A stretch of 12,105 nt of DNA from Candidatus Omnitrophota bacterium. Its GTDB lineage: Bacteria > Omnitrophota > Omnitrophia > Omnitrophales > Aquincolibacteriaceae. The notes beneath the pieces are model-generated. The model had not been told where the DNA came from, did no database searches, and saw only the letters and a list, made by a program, of their open reading frames with translations. Shown piece after piece: positions 6,397 to 12,105 of the stretch; positions within the stretch are counted from its first letter, which is position 1; each line of letters starts with the position of its first letter. The stretch lies in NCBI GenBank assembly GCA_023246985.1, contig JAHFHJ010000033.1, positions 1 to 12,105 of the forward strand, in the 5' to 3' direction. The position numbers and the translations under genes are program-made.

Positions 6397-6669
6397 TTAC
6401 AGTTTGTTGAAGAACATGAGCATGCCGATGATGACGAACGTTGTCGCGCCGCCATAGCGTATCAACTCGGGCTTTACGTATTTTGCCAGCAGAGTCCCGA
6501 GAATGACCGAGATCAGCGTGACGAATGCGTATCCTGCGATCGATCCGAGAAAAACTGACAGAGGCTTCCCGGTCTTGGAGGCCATCGCGATTCCTACAAG
6601 CTGAGTTTTATCCGCGAGCTCCGCAAAAAAGATGGCGCTCATCGTGGCTGCAAAAACTTTCCAATCCAT
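6397..6669 (-). CDS. Half-size GDT1/TMEM165 (UPF0016) cation transporter
   Basis: A 90-residue protein with three hydrophobic segments and the family motif AELADKTQL (16-24), equivalent to the ExGDK(T/S) signature with Ala for Gly, so E17 and D20 are the expected metal-coordinating residues. UPF0016/GDT1 proteins move Mn2+ or Ca2+; two-domain bacterial members such as MneA export Mn2+. Here only one copy of the domain is encoded, so a homodimer or a pair with another half-size protein would be needed; no second copy is in the window. An AAGGAGG ribosome site lies 3-4 nt before the ATG. This is the first gene of the operon running down to the RluA gene, and a promoter is proposed just upstream. 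Confidence 0.88.
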   Translation of the reverse strand: MDWKVFAATMSAIFFAELADKTQLVGIAMASKTGKPLSVFLGSIAGYAFVTLISVILGTLLAKYVKPELIRYGGATTFVIIGMLMFFNKL

Positions 6670-6702
6670 AAAGCCTCCTTCTGAAAGTGATCGATGGAAA
6701 GA

Positions 6703-6731
6703 ATTGTAGCGTAAATACCGGGAAAGGGGAA
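6703..6731 (-). promoter_or_regulatory. Possible promoter of the GDT1-permease operon
   Basis: On the minus strand TACAAT (6703-6708) is preceded after 17 bp by TTCCCC (6726-6731): a good -10 with a weak -35. Transcription would start near 6696, giving a leader of about 27 nt that carries AAGGAGG. The -35 box overlaps the inverted repeat AGGGG-AA-CCCCT (6725-6736), which could be an operator. Weak -35 boxes are common in activated or repressed metal operons, but this is suggestive only. Confidence 0.4.
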
Positions 6732-6765
6732 CCCCTCTTGAAAAAGCCGGTCGGAAGGAGAAAGA

Positions 6766-8115
6766 TTATTCAACAAAACGGTGCTTCAAGTTCATCACGT
6801 CACGATAGAGAACAACACCCAGGATCTTGCGCTGATCATCAATGATCGGAAGCGCGCGAAAACCGTAACGGGCGAACATGGCCGAGGCCTCTTTCAAGGT
6901 GCTATCGGGATTCAGGGAGATAATCTGATCAATCATGACATTCCTGAGGGGAGTGTCGTCATCGGCCAGCAGCAGCTCCTTAAGATCGATGATACCGAGG
7001 ATTCTGTCCTGTTCGTCGACCACGTAAAGATACATGATCACGTTCTTCCCTTTGGCGGTTTTCTGATAGTCGTCCAGGGCCGCCGCCGTGGTTTTATCCT
7101 GTGGGAATTTTAAAATATCCATCGTTGCGTAATGCAAGACCTTCTCGTCCTGTTTTTCCAGAATGGCCTTGACCTTGGCCGCGTGTTCCGACTTCAAAAG
7201 TTTCAGGATCGCGTGGGCCTCAGAAAAAGGAAGGACGGAAAGGATGTCAGCCGCTTGTCCCGGGGTCATATCGTCGATAAGCCGGGCGACTTTTTCCTTC
7301 TTGAGCGAAGAAACCAGGGCTCGCTGGACATTGGGGTCGATCTCTTCAAGCGTATCCGAGGCGTGTTTCGGGTCCAGCTGATCAAAAAGCGTGACGCGCT
7401 GATCGTGATCGAGCTCTTCCAGTATGTCCGCGAGATCCACGGGCGGCATCTCGGCGAGTTTTTCTTTGAGAACTTTTAATTTTACATCTCCTTTAAAACC
7501 GCTCAGCTGCTCCGGCAGCGGCTGAATGTAAGTCCAGGGCAGGGTCTTATCCTTCACTTTGTTCGCAAGCCCATAGAGAAAATTAGCGAAGCCCGTCAGT
7601 TTTTCCGAATAAAGACTTCGCGCGCCGATGCTGAAGGCAAGTCCATGGATAAAATTGGCGAACCCCTTGAGCCCGATCCGTCGGAAAAATCCGTAGCGGC
7701 TCAGATCCACGCCGCTGATATAAAATTTCTGGTTCCGGATCACCATGCGGACGTCATAGACCATTTCCACTTCGCGGCCTTCGATATCCAGGACCTTTTT
7801 ATCCAGAATGTAATCCTTTAGAAGGATGGAGTTTTCGGGCGGGGCGGCTTCATATTTTTTCAGATCTTCGATGTCGACGAGGATCCCCTTGAAGGAAATA
7901 GATCGGATCTTTTCCCACGGGATCAGGAGGGACGGATCTCCGAACGGACGGGAGACATAAAAGTGGGTGACCTCGGCGATCTTGTCTTTATCCACGATGA
8001 GGAAATCCGCGAGCTTTCCGATCTTCCGGTCGCCCCAGAAAACTTTGATGCCGACGATCTCGCTCAGAAAATAGACCTGTTCAAACTCGTTTTTTCCGGT
8101 CATGGCACCGTTCAT
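6766..8115 (-). CDS. PRC-barrel / MgtE N-terminal / CBS-pair protein (soluble, no transporter domain)
   Basis: A 449-residue protein with no membrane segment. In order: a PRC-barrel-like domain (about 14-90, LSEIVGIKVFWGDRKIGKLA and LIPWEKIRSI), a second PRC-like segment (about 97-145), a linker with a repeated GFANF motif (151-160 and 175-184), an MgtE intracellular N domain (about 215-325, with DLADILEELDHDQRVTLFDQ, repeated helical hairpins and PGQAADILSVLPFSEA), and a CBS pair (about 330-445). In MgtE channels the N and CBS domains bind Mg2+ and close the pore; here the pore domain is missing. Its place 10 nt after the 69-residue TM protein and downstream of an Nramp gene suggests it gates or senses metal for that transporter. 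A GGGGCGGA stretch precedes the first ATG; a second ATG four codons later is possible. Confidence 0.85.
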   Translation of the reverse strand: MNGAMTGKNEFEQVYFLSEIVGIKVFWGDRKIGKLADFLIVDKDKIAEVTHFYVSRPFGDPSLLIPWEKIRSISFKGILVDIEDLKKYEAAPPENSILLKDYILDKKVLDIEGREVEMVYDVRMVIRNQKFYISGVDLSRYGFFRRIGLKGFANFIHGLAFSIGARSLYSEKLTGFANFLYGLANKVKDKTLPWTYIQPLPEQLSGFKGDVKLKVLKEKLAEMPPVDLADILEELDHDQRVTLFDQLDPKHASDTLEEIDPNVQRALVSSLKKEKVARLIDDMTPGQAADILSVLPFSEAHAILKLLKSEHAAKVKAILEKQDEKVLHYATMDILKFPQDKTTAAALDDYQKTAKGKNVIMYLYVVDEQDRILGIIDLKELLLADDDTPLRNVMIDQIISLNPDSTLKEASAMFARYGFRALPIIDDQRKILGVVLYRDVMNLKHRFVE

Positions 8116-8125
8116 GTCCGCCCCG

Positions 8126-8335
8126 TCATTTCAAAAGAGAGAAAAATTTATAGAACAGAAGCGCGATCAACAAGGTGAGATAACCCCGAAGCATGATCAG
8201 CGCGAAGTTCGTCCACCTGTTGGTTTTGATCTGCGGAACAGCATATTTTCTGTTGATCTCAGCGATTTGGGCAAAAGTATTTTCGAAGAATTTCTTGATC
8301 CCATTAATAAAAAATTCGTAAAGAAATGATCCCAT
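8126..8335 (-). CDS. 69-residue single-TM small protein in the Nramp cassette
   Basis: The frame begins MGSFLYEFFINGIKKFFENT, continues with a polar stretch (FAQIAEINRKYAVPQIKTNR, 21-40) and ends in one hydrophobic helix (about 43-66) followed by Lys. It is placed between the Nramp gene (3 nt upstream) and the PRC-MgtE_N-CBS gene (10 nt downstream), and an AAGGGG ribosome site lies within the last codons of the Nramp gene, 8 nt before the ATG. That coupling and the plausible topology argue it is real. No named family is recognised. It could be an accessory subunit tethering the soluble sensor to the transporter; that is inference from position. Confidence 0.68.
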   Translation of the reverse strand: MGSFLYEFFINGIKKFFENTFAQIAEINRKYAVPQIKTNRWTNFALIMLRGYLTLLIALLFYKFFSLLK

Positions 8336-8338
8336 GGC

Positions 8339-9616
8339 TTAGGACCCCTTGAAAAGATTCGGAAAAAGTGTGCTGATGCCGTACGCGGTTGACAACACAA
8401 TGATCGCGATCACAATCGTAATATTAATAATGTTCTGCCACAACGTATTTTTGTATTTTCCCATGGAGGTTTCATCATTAAGAAGGATGATCAGAAATAC
8501 AAGCGCGGCCGGAAGCAGGGTAACCGCGATCACCTGGACGAATAAGGTGATCAATACCAACGGCGCGCCCGGGATCAGGACCACGACTCCGGCCGAAAGA
8601 ATGGCGAAGAAATAGAATGCATAGAACCAGGGCGCTTCTTTGACGTTCTTGTTGAGCGAGTGGGCCCATCCGAACACTTCTCCGAACGCCCAGGAGCTTG
8701 CAAGTGAAATGCAGATCGCGCCTAGAAACCCGGCGTCAAAAAGTCCGATTGCCAGGAATGTGCCGAGGTATTTGTTGGTCTTCATAAGCTCGATGGCTGC
8801 CTGAGCCGCGCTCTCAATATTCATTCCGCGGAGGACCGTTCCCGTGACGATAATCACGAAGGTGGCAATGAGGATCGTGAATAAAGAGCCGAGGGCTGTA
8901 TCCAGCCTTCCCATGCCGATATCTTTTTCTCGCATACCCTTATCGACCACGGCGCTTTGCTGGAAAAAAACCATCCACGGCGCGATCGTGGTCCCGATAT
9001 TGGCCATCAGCAAAAAGAAAAGCTCGTTCGTAAAACCGCCTGGCGGCAGGTGCGGGATGAAGGAGTTCTTCAAGACGCTCCCCACGGACGGGTGGACCAT
9101 GAATGCGGCAGGGATATAAATCAAATTCACGGTGCAAAAAAGAATGGCGATCTTTTCCCAGGTCCAATAACGCCCCTGCAGAACCATAAGTCCCATGATC
9201 GCTGAGACGACGGTGACGGTGACCCAACCCGGAATATGAAAGATGCTCATGGCCGCGGTCATGCCGATGAATTCCGTGACGAGGGTAAGCCAGTCCGTCA
9301 GGATCAGGTCAAGTAGGGAGAACCAACCCCAAAAGGAACCGAACGCGAAAAAGATCGCCTCCGCATGGCCGCGTTTCGTGACCGCACCAAGCCGGACCGT
9401 CATTTCCTGGACGTAATACGCAATCGGGCCGAGGAGGATGAGGAACCAGAGAAGGTGATAGCCGTATTTGGCGCCGGTGGCCGCGTAGGTCGTGATCCCG
9501 CCCGCGTCATTATCAGCAATCATAACGATAATGCCCGGGCCCGCAAGAATAAGATACATCTTGAGGGCCTTCCATCCTCTGCGGTATTTATAGAATAAAT
9601 TTGCCCCAAAATTCAT
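8339..9616 (-). CDS. Atypical Nramp-family divalent metal transporter
   Basis: A 425-residue protein of about 11 helices. GPGIIVMIADNDAGGITTYA (26-44) aligns with the Nramp TM1 unwound region, where the classical DPGN is here DAGG (37-40); in TM6, NIGTTIAPWM (206-215) aligns with the ATVMPHN stretch, so the metal-binding Met is Ala212 and the His is Trp214. QEMTVRLGAVTKRG (70-83) is the conserved loop after TM2. The Asp37 ligand is kept. Loss of the Met is a feature I recall for NRAMP-related Mg2+ transporters (NRMTs), so Mg2+ or a mix of hard divalent ions is plausible as substrate; iron/manganese uptake is the default alternative. The ribosome site before the first ATG is poor; a Met at residue 20 has GGAAGG upstream but would cut into the conserved N-terminal region. 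First gene of a three-gene unit. Confidence 0.88.
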   Translation of the reverse strand: MNFGANLFYKYRRGWKALKMYLILAGPGIIVMIADNDAGGITTYAATGAKYGYHLLWFLILLGPIAYYVQEMTVRLGAVTKRGHAEAIFFAFGSFWGWFSLLDLILTDWLTLVTEFIGMTAAMSIFHIPGWVTVTVVSAIMGLMVLQGRYWTWEKIAILFCTVNLIYIPAAFMVHPSVGSVLKNSFIPHLPPGGFTNELFFLLMANIGTTIAPWMVFFQQSAVVDKGMREKDIGMGRLDTALGSLFTILIATFVIIVTGTVLRGMNIESAAQAAIELMKTNKYLGTFLAIGLFDAGFLGAICISLASSWAFGEVFGWAHSLNKNVKEAPWFYAFYFFAILSAGVVVLIPGAPLVLITLFVQVIAVTLLPAALVFLIILLNDETSMGKYKNTLWQNIINITIVIAIIVLSTAYGISTLFPNLFKGS

Positions 9617-9757
9617 GGAATAGGCCCGCTCAAGTGATGAAAAAAAATGAGTCCGAGAAATTTTATTTGCGATCGTCCCCGTAACTTCGGTGCATTCTAA
9701 AACAAGCCGGCTTTTTTGCGAAACAGTTTGTTGAAGAGACAGTCCCGAGGAGTTCGC
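9617..9757. other. 141-bp spacer between the ArsP_2-type gene and the Nramp gene
   Basis: The two flanking genes run in the same direction, so this must hold any promoter of the Nramp cassette. I see no strong -10/-35 pair. On the minus strand the core AAGCCGGCTT (9698-9707) sits in an A- and T-rich flank but has no room for a loop, so it is not a good terminator. A short minus-strand frame ending CLFNKLFRKKAGLF is open only for some 23 codons. Confidence 0.4.
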
Positions 9758-10633
9758 TCAGAATAGATTCAGAATGATGCCAACCAGGAGGCTGATGCCG
9801 GAAAGCAGGCTCAGGATGAAGAGGGTCTCCCGCCTGTTTTTGTTCTCTTTGATCAAGACCAGAATGCCGAGGCCGCCGCTTGCCGAAAGTCCGGCGATCG
9901 CGGAACCGAAGGTAATCCCGCCTTTGAGATAGACCTCCGTGATCGCGACCGAAGCCGCGCAATTCGGAATCAGACCGGCCAGGACCGCGAGCAAGGGTTG
10001 GAAAATAGTCCCCGCGAAAAAAAGATGCCCCGGACTTACTCCGCAGAATTTTTTGACGAGGAAACCGAACGCAAGTGAAACCGCGAAAATGAAAAAAGAA
10101 ACTCTTAGCGTATGTTTAAACGGAAAAAGGAAAAAAGTTTTCCATGGAGGCGCTTCAAGGCCGTGAGTGTGACAATCGCAGTGCCGGTGTCCGCCTCGAG
10201 GAACTATGGGCGCGTGCGGAGGATGTGCCGGAGGGACGATCTTCTTTCCGCGGACAAGATCGATCGCGTATCCGGCGATCGTGGCAATGAGCACCTTCAC
10301 AAGCAGAAGCCGGAGGACGAGAGACGCCTTGTCGTGCTGGGCCAGAAGGATCGGCACGGCCTCGTCCGAAGTTGAAAGAAAAACGGCCAGAAGTGTTCCC
10401 AAAGAGATGCATCGGCGGGTGTAAAGCGTAGCGGCGATGACGGAGAAGCCGCATTGAGGCATACAGCCGAAAAGCGCTCCTAAAAAAGGCGCCGCGCCCA
10501 TTCTATGGCTGATCTTTTCTCCGATGAAAGATTCCGATCTGTTTTCAAGAACCTCGAGCGCGATATAAATTCCCAAAAGCCAAGGCATCATCGCCAACGT
10601 GTCTTTGAAAGCTTCTAACCAGATCCCATCCAT
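9758..10633 (-). CDS. Putative 10TM heavy-metal exporter (ArsP_2-like family)
   Basis: A 291-residue polytopic membrane protein related to PF11449 (ArsP_2, putative 10TM heavy-metal exporter; some members are annotated as putative manganese transporters). Signatures are LGALFGCMPQCGFSVIAATLY (51-71, with C57 and C61), FLSTSDEAVPIL (85-96) and, in the second half, AGLIPNCAASVAITEVYLKG (219-238, C225). The halves are joined by a hydrophilic loop rich in metal ligands (137-157: H137, H140, H149, H151, C152, C154, H155, H157), a likely cytosolic or periplasmic metal-binding loop. AAAAAGGAG lies about 12 nt before the ATG. It is the 5'-most gene of the minus-strand metal region; a 141-bp gap separates it from the Nramp gene, so co-transcription is possible but not certain. 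The metal is unknown; Mn, Zn, Co or Ni are as likely as arsenic. Confidence 0.84.
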   Translation of the reverse strand: MDGIWLEAFKDTLAMMPWLLGIYIALEVLENRSESFIGEKISHRMGAAPFLGALFGCMPQCGFSVIAATLYTRRCISLGTLLAVFLSTSDEAVPILLAQHDKASLVLRLLLVKVLIATIAGYAIDLVRGKKIVPPAHPPHAPIVPRGGHRHCDCHTHGLEAPPWKTFFLFPFKHTLRVSFFIFAVSLAFGFLVKKFCGVSPGHLFFAGTIFQPLLAVLAGLIPNCAASVAITEVYLKGGITFGSAIAGLSASGGLGILVLIKENKNRRETLFILSLLSGISLLVGIILNLF

Positions 10634-10679
10634 GCCGGTGCCGTCTCCTTTTTGAAAAGCTCATGGTCCCACTACCTAT

Positions 10680-10700
10680 CATCCCGCCTCTGGCGGGATG
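10680..10700. repeat. Perfect 9-bp stem, 3-nt loop hairpin
   Basis: CATCCCGCC, loop TCT, GGCGGGATG. There is no T-run after it on either strand, so it is not a typical intrinsic terminator. It would lie in the 5' leader of the ArsP_2-like gene if transcription starts upstream of 10700. It resembles small GC-rich dispersed hairpins of the REP type, but only one copy is in this window. Confidence 0.65.
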
Positions 10701-10812
10701 GGGCCGTCTTTATCGCCATTATCAAACAAAATCCCAGACAAAGATGGTACTTTGGAACCTCTTCAAAATCAAGGCGCCTGAGCGGAATCTTTGAGTGGAA
10801 TCCGCGTACAGA

Positions 10813-10865
10813 GTAAGGTGTACGACGAACAGCGAAAAACAAAGGCTCTGCGCCGTACGCCTTGC
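10813..10865. ncRNA. Long imperfect hairpin with G-U pairs upstream of a small membrane protein gene
   Basis: On the plus strand, 10813-10827 (GTAAGGTGTACGACG) pairs with 10851-10865 (CGCCGTACGCCTTGC) in 14 of 15 positions as RNA, two of them G-U, with one A-C mismatch; an inner CAG/CTG stem (10830-10832 with 10848-10850) extends it after a 2-nt bulge. The loop is A-rich. The helix ends 23 nt before the ATG at 10889, so it could be a leader structure. G-U pairs favour a plus-strand RNA over a DNA palindrome. There is no match to a riboswitch I know. Confidence 0.4.
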
Positions 10866-10888
10866 GGTAAGCCGCCGATTCTGCGAGA

Positions 10889-11089
10889 ATGACCGTCGTT
10901 ATGAAAAATTATCTTTGGAAATATTTTCTCCCCGGAATTTTCCTGATTTTCTGCGCATTCTGGGTCGGAACCCTTCCCAGCATGGCTTTCTCGTTCTTGG
11001 GGTTTCTCTCGTTCTTTGTGGCAGGTGTGGCGCTCATCATTGAAGGCAAACGAAAATCCAAAGACGAATCGCCGAAAACGAAAGAATGA
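10889..11089 (+). CDS. Hypothetical small membrane protein, two TM helices
   Basis: A 66-residue frame with hydrophobic helices at about 10-28 and 32-51 separated by a short Thr-Leu-Pro turn, then a charged tail (EGKRKSKDESPKTKE). The hydrophobic/charged layout is that of a genuine small inner-membrane protein, but no family is recognised. Neither candidate start has a good ribosome site: the ATG at 10889 has only GCGAGA nearby, and the ATG at 10901 (starting MKNYLWKYF) has none. It runs in the same direction as RNase D, which starts 57 nt after its stop but seems to have its own promoter. The hairpin at 10813-10865 precedes it. Confidence 0.5.
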   Translation: MTVVMKNYLWKYFLPGIFLIFCAFWVGTLPSMAFSFLGFLSFFVAGVALIIEGKRKSKDESPKTKE

Positions 11090-11133
11090 ATCCGTTCAAA
11101 TAAACCAAGCCTCATAAAAAATCGACTCCGTAG

Positions 11134-11139
11134 TATAAT
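11134..11139 (+). promoter_or_regulatory. Perfect -10 box 7 nt before the RNase D start (possible leaderless transcript)
   Basis: TATAAT at 11134-11139 lies only 7 nt upstream of the ATG at 11147, so transcription would begin at or next to the start codon. There is no ribosome site between them. No clear -35 hexamer is found at 16-18 bp spacing (candidates such as TCATAA at 11112-11117 match poorly). The arrangement suggests a leaderless mRNA, or else the box is fortuitous. Confidence 0.4.
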
Positions 11140-11146
11140 CTCCCCC

Positions 11147-12105
11147 ATGGAAAAAACGACGAACGCAAAAGACAGCGCGGGCTATGGGTATGTGGACAGC
11201 GCGGAAGGCCTCGCGCTACTGATCGAGGCATTAGGGGGCGCCTCCCGAGTGAGCTTGGACACGGAGGCCGATAGCCTCCATCATTATTTCGAGAAAGTTT
11301 GCCTGATTCAGTTGAGTTTTTCGGGACGGAATTATATCCTCGATCCGCTCGCCGGATTTTCGCTCACCGGATTTTTCGAGATCTTATCCCAAAAGGAATT
11401 GATTCTGCAAGGCGCGGATTATGACCTTCGCATGCTCCAAAAGACATTCGAATTCCGGCCGAAAGCGCCTATTTTCGACACCATGCTGGCCGCGCAAGTG
11501 TTGGGCTATGAAAAGATCGGCCTCGCAGCGCTGGTCAAAAAGTTTTTCGGGGTGGCGCTTTCCAAATCGGGGCAGAAATCCGACTGGTCGAAGCGGCCTT
11601 TGTCCGCGAAACAGCTTTGTTATGCTTCGGATGATACAAAATATCTCGAAGGGATCGCGAACCGTTTGACCGCGGAGCTTCAGGCTTTAGGGCGAATGGC
11701 ATGGCATCGGGAATGCTGCGAACGCGCGATCGAAATTTCCCGTCTCTCGGCTAAAAGCGAATCGAAAGAGACTTGGCGTATTAAGGGATCCTCCGTCCTG
11801 GATCCGAAGGAGCTCGCTTTTGTTCGGGAGCTTTGGAAATGGCGTGATAAGGAGGCCCGGAAAAGAGACCGCCCATCTTTTATGATCCTGCGGAACGAAG
11901 ATCTAATCGATCTGGCCCGGAAAAGGGCGAAGGGAGAGAGGGAATTACCTACAACCCTGAAAAGAGTTTCCGGGGAGGTTCTCACGTGTCTGGAAAGTTC
12001 GATCCGGATTGCCGAAGGTCTTTCTCCGTCGGAATGGCCGGTCCCTCCCGAGAGGAGCCGGATGCGGGAGGCCGCGGTGTCTCAGGAAAAGGTGGAAACA
12101 TTGCG
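11147..12105 (+). CDS. rnd: Ribonuclease D (3' end outside window)
   Basis: The frame starts at the ATG at 11147 and is open to the window edge (319 complete codons; E. coli RNase D has 375 residues). It is a DEDD-type 3'-5' exoribonuclease that trims tRNA and other small RNA 3' ends. Exo I is SLDTEAD with D38 and E40; Exo II is LQGADYDLRML with D93; Exo III is YASDDTKYL, the Tyr-xxx-Asp of the DEDDy type. The middle part IFDTMLAAQVLGYEKIGLAA is the usual helix leading to the KSGQKSDWSKRPLS segment of the family. Residues about 220-290 (DPKELAFVRELWKWRDKEAR, then RPSFMILRNEDLIDLARK) form the HRDC domain that contributes RNA binding. No Shine-Dalgarno is visible; see the -10 box immediately upstream. 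The small membrane protein gene lies 57 nt upstream and is not obviously related. Confidence 0.93.
   Translation, partial: MEKTTNAKDSAGYGYVDSAEGLALLIEALGGASRVSLDTEADSLHHYFEKVCLIQLSFSGRNYILDPLAGFSLTGFFEILSQKELILQGADYDLRMLQKTFEFRPKAPIFDTMLAAQVLGYEKIGLAALVKKFFGVALSKSGQKSDWSKRPLSAKQLCYASDDTKYLEGIANRLTAELQALGRMAWHRECCERAIEISRLSAKSESKETWRIKGSSVLDPKELAFVRELWKWRDKEARKRDRPSFMILRNEDLIDLARKRAKGERELPTTLKRVSGEVLTCLESSIRIAEGLSPSEWPVPPERSRMREAAVSQEKVETL

Larger units (their letters stand above)
10634..10888. other. Divergent intergenic region with two hairpins
   Basis: This 255-bp region separates the minus-strand ArsP_2-like gene from the plus-strand small membrane protein gene, so promoters for both directions are expected. 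On the minus strand a GATAAT around 10715 is a weak -10 candidate without a good -35. Two inverted repeats (10680-10700 and 10813-10865) are listed separately. No further gene is convincing. Confidence 0.5.

Noticed and set aside
6111..6455. A 114-codon minus-strand frame covering both tiny peptide genes and part of the GDT1 gene
   Set aside because: Its N-terminal part is the wrong frame of the GDT1 end and of the 27-residue peptide, and has a Ser/Arg-rich low-complexity look. The internal ATG at 6272 and the separate 27-codon frame with a strong ribosome site explain the region better.
6670..6765. Possible yybP-ykoY Mn2+ riboswitch before the GDT1 gene
   Set aside because: The spacer is about 96 bp, the predicted transcription start leaves only about 27 nt of leader, and the conserved loop sequences are not seen.
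9698..9707. AAGCCGGCTT palindrome with T-run as an intrinsic terminator
   Set aside because: The self-complementary core leaves no loop, so a stable RNA hairpin of adequate length is not possible.
9663..9757. Minus-strand fragment ending CLFNKLFRKKAGLF, with a 15-base word shared with the GDT1 3' end (ACAGTTTGTTGAAGA at 6400 and 9724)
   Set aside because: It is open for only some 23 codons, has no start, and a 15-base match is not improbable enough in 12 kb. It could be a gene remnant but cannot be supported.
1..12105. CRISPR arrays, tRNA or rRNA genes, insertion sequences, phage genes or toxin-antitoxin pairs
   Set aside because: No regularly spaced repeats, cloverleaf-type sequences, transposase motifs or phage proteins were seen on either strand.

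Overview
This 12.1 kb window reads as bacterial chromosome of moderate GC, densely packed and mostly on the minus strand. Trm112-type, QueH, RluA and RNase D housekeeping genes indicate a bacterium. A PEMT/ICMT-type methyltransferase resembling lipid A methyltransferases hints at a Gram-negative envelope. The lineage cannot be fixed from the sequence. The gene mix and compact style suit an uncultivated candidate phylum (an Omnitrophota-like lineage is a guess). No rRNA, tRNA, CRISPR array, phage gene or transposase is visible.

Layout. (1) 2-1642, plus strand: the end of a DUF2779 exonuclease-like protein, then a Trm112-family gene and queH behind a good sigma70-type promoter that overlaps the end of the first gene. 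(2) 1627-4033, minus strand: a run transcribed from a DUF486 small-membrane-protein gene broken by an in-frame amber codon, through a membrane methyltransferase, a flavin reductase-like protein and a CrcB/Fluc fluoride channel, to DUF190. (3) 4034-4434: about 400 bp without a convincing gene, holding a CCAAGAACCAA direct repeat and its inverted partner. (4) 4435-6669, minus strand: a tight operon of a half-size GDT1/UPF0016 transporter, a 27-residue Lys/Ala-rich peptide ending in CCC, a 53-residue amphipathic CC-containing peptide, an ArsP/DUF318-type permease and an RluA pseudouridine synthase. (5) 6766-9616, minus strand: an atypical Nramp-family transporter, a 69-residue single-TM protein, and a soluble PRC-barrel/MgtE-N/CBS protein. 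(6) 9758-10633, minus strand: an ArsP_2-type 10TM putative heavy-metal exporter with a His/Cys-rich loop. (7) 10634-12105: an intergenic stretch with two hairpins, then a small membrane protein and RNase D (cut by the window end), both on the plus strand.

Taken together, 4435-10633 looks like a metal-ion homeostasis island of four different transporter families, two tiny Cys-containing proteins and one likely metal-sensing soluble protein; the fluoride channel lies nearby. The most promising system is the three-gene Nramp / small TM protein / PRC-MgtE_N-CBS cassette. The transporter lacks the classical DPGN and MPH Nramp motifs, and the MgtE-type sensory half is present without its own channel. 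The second is the pair of tiny Cys proteins encoded between GDT1 and the permease. All functional statements come from family recognition by eye; no database search was run.
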